23,661 nt of DNA from a virus. Position 1 is the first letter of the stretch, and every line of letters starts with the position of its first letter. Under the pieces are notes generated by a model. The model was not told where the DNA came from. It searched no databases and saw only the letters and a program-made list of their open reading frames with translations. Made by a program: the position numbers and the translations under genes. Shown one piece after another: positions 1 through 10,200 of the stretch. The stretch lies in IMG/VR virus record IMGVR_UViG_3300012936_000170, positions 1 through 23,661 of that record, one strand, 5' to 3'.

Positions 1-3000
1 AATTTTGGAACTGGATATGTTCCTACTGATGTTCTTACATTCCCAGTAGGAGTATCTAACGTTTCCACAACTCTTTCTGGTGAAGTTACAGGAGTATCAA
101 CAACACTGTCAGTAGCATCGACTTCAGCGACTGTTGCCTCTACAGCTGGCATTGTTCCTGGAATGAACGTATTTACTGAACCAGGAAGTATTGGTCAATT
201 AGATCAAGGTGTAACAGTTAGTGCTGTTCCAAACTCAACTACTGTCACTTTCAACCTTCCTCCAATTTTAGACGGAACAGCAACTCTATCTTTCACGCCA
301 GTAAATACTTTAGATATTGTAGTACCAAATGCTAGTTTAATTAGTCCTGGAGATGTTGTAGAAAAGGTATCTGGTGCTGGAGAATTAGCTGAGAACACTA
401 CCGTATCTACTGTTGATACTGTCAACAATGTAGTTACTCTTTCGACTGCTCCAGAAACTCCTGGGGCGATTGTAGTTAATTTTGCTCCTTCTTTTGGCAC
501 AAGTCCTAGTCCATTCTCATATCGTGTTGATAATTTAGGTGCTATCAGTATCGTTACTATCAATAATGAAGGAAATGGTTATTTTGTTGGAGATACTTTC
601 AGTGTCAATCCATCAGAATTAACACAAAATATTGAAAAGGTTGTTACCGTAGATCCTATTCAATCAATAACATTTAGTACATCAGTTAGTTCATCTGCTC
701 TTTCTGTTGGTGATATTATTGGAAAACCAGATGGAGAGATCATTGTTTTCCAATCAGCATCGAGTAGTGTTCCAGCAGCAGGCAACGGTTCTTACAGCGG
801 TCTTTCTCCTACTGGAGGTACAGGATCTGGTGCTGTATTCGATGTCTTTAGACTAGCAGATGGTTCATCAGGTGCCAATATAGTTAGTGGTGGTAGTGGG
901 TATGTTCTTGGAGATAGTTTAGTTATTGCTGGTAATTTAATTGGAGGAGCATCACCAGCAGATGATATGACCATTACGGTTGATAGTGCTACAACATTTC
1001 CAGATTTGGTAGTAAAAGCAATCGGCACTGCTGGTGGTAATATCACAGAAGTATTAGTAGAGTTAGATGATACTGATCCACTAGCAGATGGTGATACAGT
1101 TAGATTTAGTGGAACTGGATCTACATCGTATACAATCAATACTGCTTCTACGGAAAAAGCAAAGTATAGAATTGATGGCGTTCTTATTCCTAATATCACT
1201 TTATATGAGGGAAGTAATTATCTATTCAATACTCAAGATGGATCTAATGCTAACCATACTTTTGGTTTGTCTACTTTCCCTGGAGGACAATATGCTCCAA
1301 GCAGATTGGAGGGTGTTGGAGTATCATTAGAAACAAATTCTAAGCAAATAACCGTAGCTTCAACTATTGGTATCTCGGTTGGAATGGTAGTTAGTGCTGC
1401 TGGAGTAGGAGTTTTAGAAGGAGATACTTTTGTTGAGACTGTAGACTCCAGCACTCAAGTAACACTGACTAAGTTCCCAGCTGGATCTGGATCAGCGACA
1501 TTAACTTTTGCTGGTGCTGAATACACTGATGGAGTTACAGCAACAGCAGAAGGTTTACAATTAAAAGTTACTGAGAACACCCCATCAACTTTATATTACT
1601 ATTGTAAAGGACTTGGATCCAGTCATGAAGGAATGGGAGATTTGTTTGGAACTGCTGGTACTATTACCATTGATCCGAACAACCCCAAAACATTTGGATC
1701 TGGGTTTGTATTAGAAGCATTTGAAGTTTCTTCTACGGATGTAATTAAATCTGATGTGGTAACTGGTAAATTTACTGCTGTTGAAGTTGAAGCACCAACC
1801 GTCACTAGTGAGTTTTCTAACGTATCAAATAAATTAACAGCAGCTGTTGCTGACATTGGCACGTTAGATAACGTTTCTATTATCAATAATAATGGATTAA
1901 CAACAATTGTTAATTTAAATGGTGGTGGTTATACCTACAACACTGGAGCTCTCAGACTTCAAGATAGCACTTTAACAACACAATTAGTTTTAAGTGATAA
2001 CGGCAACATTGATTCCCCTAATGGTACTATCACTGCCGATACATTTAGCACTAGTTTATCAGCATTAGAAATTTCTTCTAATACAGTTGAATCTACAAGT
2101 GATATTGTTTTAAAACCAAGTTTTTCTGATACGGTTTATATTGATAACACAGTTGCTCTACGTTTACCTGTTGGAGACACTAACCAGAGACCAACCTTAA
2201 CAGGATCTGATTTTGGTTACGTAAGATTTAATACTGACACAGATCAATATGAAGGATTCAGTGCTACTACTGCTTCATGGTCATCTCTGGGAGGAGTAAG
2301 AGATCTTGATGGCAACACTACTATCCTTGCTGAAGAAACTGTAGGTGCCAATGACAATACATTATGGTTTATTAATGATGGTATCAATACCTTAAAATTT
2401 ACTCCAGAGTATCAAGAGTTTGTTAATGTAAAGAAAGTAAGGTCAGTAAACACTACTGCTCCTGCTTCAGTAGAATGGACAGCAAACTCCCCAGTAACTG
2501 CTGGACAATATCTTAAGTATAGAAATAGTATTTACGTAGTAGTAACAGGAGGAACTACAGCAACATCGGGGGCTGAACCAACCGATACTAGTGGCAACAA
2601 TTTTAGTAATGGAAGTGCAACTTTAGCGTATCATACTTCTGCTGTTTCTTCGTTGACTTTTGAAGAGATTTCTGAACTCCGTATTGACCCACTAGGATTT
2701 ACTGATCTACTAGTAAATAACCAACTACGTTTTTCTAATAATGAGATTTCCACAGAATCAGAAGATTTAAAGGTAAGACCATTTGCTGGTCAGAAAGTTA
2801 AGATTGATTCTGTAACTTCTTTAGTTGTTCCTGTTGGAGACAACAATCAAAAAGGAAACCCAGAACAAGGTTCTGTTAGATATAATACTGACGATAATCA
2901 GTTTGAAGGATATAACGGTAATCAGTGGGGTGGTCTTGGCGGAGTAAAAGACGTTGATCAAGATACCAAAATTGATGCCGAAGTTTCTCCTGGAAGCGAC

Positions 3001-3699
3001 GAGGATATTTTATACTTCTTCAACAATGGAAGCAATACATTAAGAGTTACAGAAACTCAATTAGAGTTTGATACTATTGATACTATCGCTTCCTCTTCGG
3101 GAGATGTTAATATAAATGCTTCTCTGCTTACACTTAATAATTTAGATCTACAATTTGATAACACTTCCGTTGATACTAGTTTAATTCTTTCTCAAAAGGA
3201 TAATCTAGACCTAGGTTTATCAAGTGGTCTTTTTGCCGATCATTTGCTAAGACTAACAAATAATGGAGACATTTTCTACAACTTAGGATATGGCACTGGA
3301 ACTCCAAATAATGTAAAACTCTTTGATCAAGAGTTAAAAACTATTGAGATGAAGAATTTCAAAATGGATTCTGCTAAGTTTAGTTTAGAAAGGGGAACTC
3401 TTAATTCTGGCAATGCCTCGATTTATGCTACAGCAACTGAGTTATCTTCTAAGGTAGAAGTAACTGCTTTTAATGTAACTACAAATGACAGAGAGATTGC
3501 TGAATATTTTGTTACCCATAAAGGGTCCGACGTATTCTTCACTGATACTAATAATGTAAAAACAGGAGTTGATTTATTCTCTACGGTATTTGATATTGAT
3601 TCTAACGGTAACGTTCGTATGACTGTTACCTTGGACGATGGATTAGCAACGGGCGATGATGTTGAAATGATTATTGTAAACACTATCACCAAGAGGTAA
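1..3699 (+). CDS. Large modular virion structural protein (tail fibre/baseplate type), 5'-truncated
   Basis: The frame is open from the first base of the window, so the start lies upstream; 1232 residues are visible. The ATG at 163 is internal, because the coding pattern and a repeat run straight through it. The protein is rich in Thr, Ser, Gly, Val and Asn and has no membrane segment, as expected of a beta-rich extracellular virion protein. Visible modules, numbered from base 1, are: tandem beta repeats (about residues 38-162), Gly-turn segments (GNGY near 190, GSGY near 300), a cupredoxin-like domain (about 387-555), two copies of a roughly 90-residue module (about 717-810 and 939-1030), and a C-terminal beta domain. 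Proteins of this build occur among cyanophage tail fibre and baseplate-associated proteins. It lies 5 bases before the next structural gene. The structural role is fairly sure; the exact part of the virion is not. Confidence 0.8.
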   Translation, partial: NFGTGYVPTDVLTFPVGVSNVSTTLSGEVTGVSTTLSVASTSATVASTAGIVPGMNVFTEPGSIGQLDQGVTVSAVPNSTTVTFNLPPILDGTATLSFTPVNTLDIVVPNASLISPGDVVEKVSGAGELAENTTVSTVDTVNNVVTLSTAPETPGAIVVNFAPSFGTSPSPFSYRVDNLGAISIVTINNEGNGYFVGDTFSVNPSELTQNIEKVVTVDPIQSITFSTSVSSSALSVGDIIGKPDGEIIVFQSASSSVPAAGNGSYSGLSPTGGTGSGAVFDVFRLADGSSGANIVSGGSGYVLGDSLVIAGNLIGGASPADDMTITVDSATTFPDLVVKAIGTAGGNITEVLVELDDTDPLADGDTVRFSGTGSTSYTINTASTEKAKYRIDGVLIPNITLYEGSNYLFNTQDGSNANHTFGLSTFPGGQYAPSRLEGVGVSLETNSKQITVASTIGISVGMVVSAAGVGVLEGDTFVETVDSSTQVTLTKFPAGSGSATLTFAGAEYTDGVTATAEGLQLKVTENTPSTLYYYCKGLGSSHEGMGDLFGTAGTITIDPNNPKTFGSGFVLEAFEVSSTDVIKSDVVTGKFTAVEVEAPTVTSEFSNVSNKLTAAVADIGTLDNVSIINNNGLTTIVNLNGGGYTYNTGALRLQDSTLTTQLVLSDNGNIDSPNGTITADTFSTSLSALEISSNTVESTSDIVLKPSFSDTVYIDNTVALRLPVGDTNQRPTLTGSDFGYVRFNTDTDQYEGFSATTASWSSLGGVRDLDGNTTILAEETVGANDNTLWFINDGINTLKFTPEYQEFVNVKKVRSVNTTAPASVEWTANSPVTAGQYLKYRNSIYVVVTGGTTATSGAEPTDTSGNNFSNGSATLAYHTSAVSSLTFEEISELRIDPLGFTDLLVNNQLRFSNNEISTESEDLKVRPFAGQKVKIDSVTSLVVPVGDNNQKGNPEQGSVRYNTDDNQFEGYNGNQWGGLGGVKDVDQDTKIDAEVSPGSDEDILYFFNNGSNTLRVTETQLEFDTIDTIASSSGDVNINASLLTLNNLDLQFDNTSVDTSLILSQKDNLDLGLSSGLFADHLLRLTNNGDIFYNLGYGTGTPNNVKLFDQELKTIEMKNFKMDSAKFSLERGTLNSGNASIYATATELSSKVEVTAFNVTTNDREIAEYFVTHKGSDVFFTDTNNVKTGVDLFSTVFDIDSNGNVRMTVTLDDGLATGDDVEMIIVNTITKR
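112..486 (+). repeat. Two tandem beta repeats of about 60 residues
   Basis: The encoded protein has two adjacent units with a common plan: a short strand, a turn such as 'AGIVPGM' or 'SLISPGD', a Gly/Leu-rich loop, a 'TVS.V' strand, then a 'TL...P...G...V.F' closing strand. A third, clearer unit occurs at 1339-1512. The pattern suggests repeated small beta domains along a fibre. Boundaries are approximate and were judged by eye. Confidence 0.55.
1159..1665 (+). other. Cupredoxin-like domain with an inserted beta repeat
   Basis: The encoded segment begins with 'YRIDGVLIPNITLYEGSNY' and 'NHTFGLST', continues after an insertion with 'YTDGVTATAEGLQLKV', and ends with 'LYYYC' plus 'HEGMG'. This order matches the cupredoxin-like domains often seen in marine phage and bacterial surface proteins, where a His plus a Cys-His-Met cluster can bind copper. 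Candidate ligands, numbered from base 1, are His419, Cys535, His542 and Met545. The loop between Cys and His is longer (six residues) than the usual two. A unit like the upstream tandem repeats sits inside the domain at 1339-1512. Copper binding is not shown by sequence. Confidence 0.5.
2149..3090 (+). repeat. Two copies of a ~90-residue structural module
   Basis: Copy 1 is at about 2149-2430 and copy 2 at about 2815-3090. Both read 'PVGD.NQ', then 'VR(F/Y)NTD..Q(Y/F)EG(F/Y)', then 'LGGV(R/K)D.D..T.I.AE', then a short 'LWF/LYF..(D/N)G..TL' strand. Protein similarity is clear while the DNA has diverged, so the duplication is old. Between them lies an unrelated segment of about 130 residues. 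Modules of this kind recur in cyanophage fibre proteins. Confidence 0.7.
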
Positions 3700-3704
3700 A
3701 TTAA

Positions 3705-4220
3705 ATGGCAGAACAATTAAAAACATTTGATTCATTTGGAGGGTTCTCTGTAGAGAACACAACTCTAATTACAGATACAAAAGATCTTACTAATGTCAAC
3801 ACATTAGAAGTAAGAAACAATGTATTTACTGATGCTAATTCGACATCATACATTCTTAGAGGAAACACTACAGCAGTTCTTTCTCTAGACAATAGTGGAA
3901 CTCAAATTACATTATCATCAAATACTATTAACTTTATTACAGCACATGTAATTGGTGTAAATGATACTGGCGGCGGACATTTTTCAGAAAAAATAGAATC
4001 GGTTGTTTCTGTAAGTAACCTTGGTGACGTTCTCGAACTTTCCAACCTCACTACTATCATTAAAGACAGTGTTCCTGCTGGAGAAACCTGGACTGTAGAC
4101 TTATTTGACACTGGCGCTGCCAATAGATTTAGTTATTCTGTTAGCAAATCTGGAGGGGCTCCAGGGCAGACAGTTAAATGGTTAGCATACGTTCAAGTAG
4201 TACGCATTGACTGGACATGA
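3705..4220 (+). CDS. Small virion structural protein, 171 residues
   Basis: The start is set by an ATG five bases after the previous stop, with a good ribosome site (AGAGG at 3692-3696, 8 bases upstream). The first 60 residues carry 'FDSFGGFSVENTTLI' and 'INTLEVRN'-like text of a type I associate with cyanophage structural proteins. The rest is beta-rich and ends in a strand-like 'WLAYVQVVRIDW'. There is no signal peptide or membrane segment. It probably joins the same virion assembly as the large protein upstream, whose C-terminal domain has a loosely similar strand plan. The precise function is unknown to me. Confidence 0.75.
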   Translation: MAEQLKTFDSFGGFSVENTTLITDTKDLTNVNTLEVRNNVFTDANSTSYILRGNTTAVLSLDNSGTQITLSSNTINFITAHVIGVNDTGGGHFSEKIESVVSVSNLGDVLELSNLTTIIKDSVPAGETWTVDLFDTGAANRFSYSVSKSGGAPGQTVKWLAYVQVVRIDWT

Positions 4221-4222
4221 TG

Positions 4223-4229
4223 CTAAATA
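4223..4229 (+). promoter_or_regulatory. Putative T4-type late promoter (CTAAATA)
   Basis: CTAAATA lies in the 49-base gap before the giant fibre gene, 40 bases upstream of its ATG. T4-like phages use TATAAATA-type late promoters, and cyanophage versions include CTAAATA. The position in one of only three real gaps supports the call. No transcription data are available. Confidence 0.55.
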
Positions 4230-4269
4230 GATAAGAGAATAAAACCATCGGCAGAGGCTGGATAGTAAC

Positions 4270-7200
4270 ATGAGTTTTCAGTTTAATTCTGACAGAGAGC
4301 AACTTAGAGGCGTTGATTCCACTATTATCGGATCTGGGTCAGTACGTATCAGGTCTGGTTCTGGAATTGAAGAACGAGAAATCTTCCAGGCAAAAGTCGA
4401 TGCTGTATCTGGTCTACCCCGCGTTGGTATCAATAGAACGGGAAGACGTGTAGATGCTATCTCTGTAGACACCCAAGGTATTGGATATACCTCCCAACCA
4501 TCCGTTAACTTGTCTGCCCCTACTCTGCCAGGTGGTATTCAAGCAATTGCTTCTGCTTCTACAGATAATTTCGGTAGAATTACTGGAATCCAAGTTGACA
4601 ATCCAGGAGATGGTTACGAATTTCCCCCCACTATCGAAATTACAGGTGGTGGTGGTAACGGTGGTTCTGCTACTGCTTTTCTTGATACCATTGACTTTGA
4701 ACTTGATGTTAATGGTGCTATCAGAACATCAACCTCTATCATTTCTGATACAGCAAATATTCTCAACCTGGATATTAACAATCTGGTAACTCCAGATGTA
4801 AAACTGCGCACTCCAGACCTCAAAACGTGGGCAAACGGTACAGGAACAAGATTCCCAACCAACACACAAGTAAATAAAGACGCATACTATTGGGAAGGAA
4901 ACAACATCTATCAGATGTTGAATAGTGGTGTAACTGATATTTTGCCACCATTCCATGATGATGGAACGGAATTAAATGGTACTGTACAAGTCAAGCATAT
5001 TGGTTTTAGGGTAGACTCTGTTACACTACCTTATTACGGAGAAACTGGAGAATCAGGTTTCTTCCCTCGTTCTATTACTCCTTTGCTAGGAGATAGATCA
5101 TCCAAAGTTGCTACAACAGAATACGTCCTCAACCTAGCAACGAATGACGTTGGTGGTCGTATCTATGTTTCTGAACAAATTGGTAATGATAATAATGATG
5201 GTCGTTCGCCAGTTAACCCTGTTAGAACAATTAAGAGAGCATGTCAACTGGCATGGACAACTCCTGGTGTAAAAGAATCTATTATTGTTGCTGGTGGTGA
5301 ATATAACGAAGACAACCCAATTTCAATTCCCCCTGATGCTTCTGTTGTAGGTGACAACCTTCGTCTGGTTATTATCAGACCCATCAATAAAAACAAACAC
5401 ATCTTTAAGTTTGGCGACAAAAACTACGTTATTGGTGTAACTTACCAAGACCAAGTTAATGCTTCTGGTGCTTCCGTTGGCACATGGGACTTTGCTATGG
5501 TCTTCGACGACAAGCAAAGAGTTACTTATGATATTGCTGCCAATGGAGACTTCGGAACTAACTTCCCTGTAGGTCATCAGTTCTTTGGTAACGAGTCTTT
5601 CTCAGCGTTATTTAATTCTAACCTAACAGGATTAGATCAGTTATCAGCTGGCATTCAAATTTTTGGTGTCAACTCTCAAGCAACTGGTACTATTGGAGAA
5701 GTAGTATTTGACAGCACAGATCTATCTGATCCAGACAGATATAAGACTGGTAGATTAAACAACATTGTAAAAACTGCTGGTGAATCTTTTAATAACTCAG
5801 AATCATTCTTCTATGGTGGAACAGGAACATTCAAGTGGGAACCTAATACTGATTATGTTGTAGGTAACGTTGTTTGGACTGATGCTGTTCTACCAGATCA
5901 ATCTTTGACGGCATATGTATATACTGTAACTACCGCTGGTACATCTGGTACATCTGCTCCTACTCATGGTGCAGGAACTGCTACCAACGGAACTGTAGAT
6001 TTCCAGTTTACACGTGGAGCATATATTTTTAATGCTACAGAACTAGAATCTACTACGCCAGAGGGAGAAGTAGTATTTACTAATAAAGAATATGAAATCA
6101 GTGATGACCTACCAATTCAACTCATTGATTTCACCAAGGAGGGAACATTTACCGATGGTTTCCAAAATGAAATTTATGGTAGCGCCGAAGATTTAGGTGG
6201 TATTGTTTTCTACACAAACCAACTAGACGGTGCCTCTAACATCCACGATTTTAAAGAGGGTGAAGAGATTGAAATCTCTGGAATGCCAACCAATTCTCCA
6301 GACCTTTCATTCTTCAATGGTAAGCATAGAATTTACAAAGTCATTGAAGATGCTGATGGACGTTCTAGAAGATTTGTACTTCCAAAGAAAGTTCCAACTT
6401 CTTTAGGATTACAATTAGAGGATGCCTGGGATCCAGGATCTGTGGGTGCTACCCCAAGTGTAAGAACGTTCTCGAAGTCAGTTACGTTATCACTACTAAA
6501 CTCACCAAACAAGTTCCCAGTTGCTCAACCAGTAGCAAGAAGATATCAGGATGCTTGTTTACAAATTAGAAATAATATTGACTTTATTGCTGATGAAGTT
6601 GTAAGAAAAGTCAACGACCAATTCAAGCAAGAATACTTCTTTGCTTTTGATATTGGTGCTGGTGGTGGTAACGACTTTAAGATTTACCTAGGCACTTCAA
6701 GATTTGACCATACCTATGTAAGCGGCGGCACGGTTACTAATGGTGGTGTTACATATAATGTCACTAACTTTGATTATGATTTTGATACTACTGGTTGTGC
6801 AACAATTACTCTTGATTCTGCCCCAGCATTCTCAGAAGATGATACGATCCTTCTCGCTGGATTGACTGTATCGTGTGTCATTGATGGTGTAACAACCCAG
6901 AAGGTCTATCCAAGTTATAGCATCCCCATAAGCGATGCTAAGTGCCGTAGAGACGTTGGTCACTTCCTTAATGCTCTCATCCAAGATTTAGAATTTGGTA
7001 GCAACTACAATATTATCAATGCTGCTAAGAGATATTACTCTGCTGGGCAAATTGATTACGTTGATTACGAAATCATTCAGACCGTAAGAGCTATTGAGTA
7101 TGCTAGAGAGTTAGCAATCTATGCCATGAGAAAGTGGCGTACTGGAACAGGTCTTGCTGGCGAACCAGTTTATGTTCCTCAATATTCTTCTTTGGATCAG

Positions 7201-10200
7201 TATATTGATCCCACAATTATTGATGATACGTCATCACCCGCTTGTGATAATGTAAGGTCTGCTATCGATACTTTATCGTATCTATTCGTAGATGTTCTCG
7301 CTAACGATGCTTCTGGAACATATCTAGATGCTGCTTATCTAATTTCAAGAAATAGACATTACATTGCTGATGAAGCATACGAGAGTGCTAAACAGCAATA
7401 TCCTTCTCTTGCTCTCAGTAATATTGATGAGCGTAAGTGTCGTAGGGATGTCAATTATGTTTTAAATGGAGTTCTAAGAGACTTAGTTCTTGGTGGTAAT
7501 ACTGGTGCTGTAAGTGCTGCTGAATTGTATTACCAAGGAACTACTCTAACTGGAGTTCCTGTTTCCGAACTTGGTGCTACTAGATATACGTTCCAGAAAG
7601 TAAGAGATTTGTCTATCCAGGCAATGAGAAACTGGAAGACAGCTTCTGGATCTAGTGTAAGTGCTACCTATACTGATATTCCTCAGTTCACAGATAATAC
7701 TATTCTGGTTGATGCCAACGGCACACCTACAGCACAACTAACTCCAACAGATGCTACCTACGATCCTGCCAACGGCAATTTCGTAATGACATTTGCTAAT
7801 GCTCATAACGCAACTACAAATGATTCGATCCGATTAGACATCGAATCATTTGTATTTACATGTGCTATGGACAACAATAGGTCTGAGCACTATCTACCAG
7901 ATTCTGATCAACCAGCTGCCACATCACTCCTACCAATTACTGCTGTAACTACAAACACAATTACAGTCAATGTAGGTGCCTCTGGACCTAACGTATCATA
8001 TTCTGTTACTGGTGCTACTTACGATCCCGCTACTGGTGATTTCGTAATGACCATTGATGGTGATCATGATCTATCTTCTGGTGAAGGAATTTTACTTGCT
8101 GATAATGGATTTACATTTACATGTGACATGGATAACAACCAGTCATATAAACAGTATCCTAGACCTGGAATTGATCCTTTCTCTGGTAGATCCATTCAGA
8201 TCAAATCAACAACCACAGACACAATTACAATTAATGTAGGTGCTTCTGCTCCTAATAAGTATTTCACTCCATCTGCTGTTACATACAGTCCTTCTACAGG
8301 TGACATGACTGTCACTGTAGGTCAGCATGGTCTGGGTGTTGGACGTGGCGTTGTTCTTGCTGACAATTCATTCACATTCACTTGTGATCTGGATAATAAT
8401 CAGACCCAGCACACATATCCACGTCCTGGAACTGACCCATTTGCTGGTAAGTCTATTGCTATCACTTCTGTTGGTAATACGACACACTCACCATCTAATG
8501 CTGATTACGATCCAGCAGCAGGTACGCTAGACATCACTCTAGTCGGTCATGGTTTCTCCACTGGTGATTATATTAAGATCGATGATAATGCTATTACGTT
8601 CACATGTACTCTAGACAGTAATGTCACCCAGCATACGTATCCACGTTCCTATGAATATGCTAGTGGAAGATGGTTTGATATTACTGTAGTCGATCTTGAT
8701 ACTATTAGAATTAGTGGTTTACCAATTCCTAGAGATCAGTCTACACACACCTACGTAAGTTTTGCTCCTAATTCAGTACAGAGACAAGATGGTACGTTTA
8801 CTATTAACGTAGGTACATCATCTGACACCTCTACACACACGTTTGTAAGTGCTACTACCAATGCTATCAAGCATGAACCACAGTCAACACATACTTACGT
8901 TGCCTCATCTCCTGGTGTTATTCAACATCTCCCACAATCAACACACACATTTAAGCGTGTAACAGGAACCAACGTTGTTGGTGTTTATCCTAGTGGTGGT
9001 AGTGCCCCATGTGCTGATGTTGAAGCAACTCTAACAACGTCGTTTGCTTTGATCGATGGCATTCTAGAATACGCTGCCGACAATAATAGTTCATCTGCTA
9101 TCCAACCAGGATCCACAACAAAGACAACAGGAACTCTTTATACTGGTTCTAATGTAATTTCCTATCCAGATAATATTCTTCGAGATGCTAGTGGAAACTA
9201 CGTAACAATTCGTGCTGTATATGATGATCTACCAATTATCTCAGCATCTCCATATACTCAGAATGCTTCTATCATCTCTAAGATTGGTGGTAGCGGTGCT
9301 CTGGTCGATGGTTCTAAAGTTAAGAATCCTAACTGTCCTTTCCCTGGTCTGTCCGATGGTAAAGCAACCTTCCCGAATCAGGGTAAATCTATGGTTGCTT
9401 CGGCATTCACGATTGTTTCTGAAAAGAATGGTACTGGATATAAGATCATCGAAGATGGTTATGTTCAGTTAGTTTCTGTCTTCTGTATCTTTACCGTAGA
9501 TGGCATCCTTGCCGAAACAGGTGGATATGCTTCTGTTACCAACTCTGCTTCTAACTTCGGTACATTTGCTCTTAGAGCAACTGGATTTAGAAGAGAAGCA
9601 TACTCATTCGATGCTGGTTATGACGCTGCTCTAGGTTATCAAAGAGCATATATTGATGCTGTAAATGAGTCCGTTGCTGGTCTAACAGTCTTCACTGTTG
9701 ATAACTTAGGTAGAGCACCACTTGAGCATTACATTGTTAAGGTTGACGGACATGAAACTGGTGATCCAGATCTAGAATATTTCATCAATGAAGTTAAGGT
9801 TCTCCAAGAGGGTCCTCCATACAGAGCAGAAATTACTGTAACAGATGGTACTGGAGCATCAGTTATCGATCTGAACAACATATCAACTGGTTTAGCAGTG
9901 TCGCCATCAGCTCTTGATGGTTTGAACATCTCTCTACATAGACCATCTATTGTTAACTCTTCTTCTCACACGTTTGAATTTGTGGGATCTGGTACTGACT
10001 ATGATGCTCTACCAGAAAACGGTGGTATTAAGTTTGGTACTAACGAACAAGTATCACAAGACTACGGTAGAGTCTATGCTTCTGGTACTGACGAACTTGG
10101 TGACTTCAAAGTTGGTGACTTCGTTATCATTGAAAACAGAACTGGTAACATCCAGTTCAAGGGTACAGTTTCTATCTCGGAAGTTGACTTCCTGAAACTG

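Larger units (their letters stand above)
5149..9620 (+). other. Beta-helix domain split into two distant parts
   Basis: The first part (about 5149-5770) reads 'RIYVSEQIGNDNNDGRSP', 'NPVRTIKRAC', 'SIIVAGGEY' and 'IPPDASVVGDNLR', which is typical of right-handed beta-helix proteins of the DUF1565/pectate-lyase type. The rungs that would normally follow reappear at about 9217-9620 as 'SPYTQNASIIS', 'VDGSKVKNPNC', 'DGYVQLVSVFCIF' and 'GGYASVTNSASNFGTFAL'. Between them lie roughly 1100 residues of helical and repeat modules. I read this as one beta-helix carrying a very large insertion. Domain limits are estimates. Confidence 0.5.

Noticed and set aside
7750-8960. CRISPR array
   Set aside because: The repeats are long, coding, in frame and degenerate at DNA level, with no short identical repeats and unique spacers.
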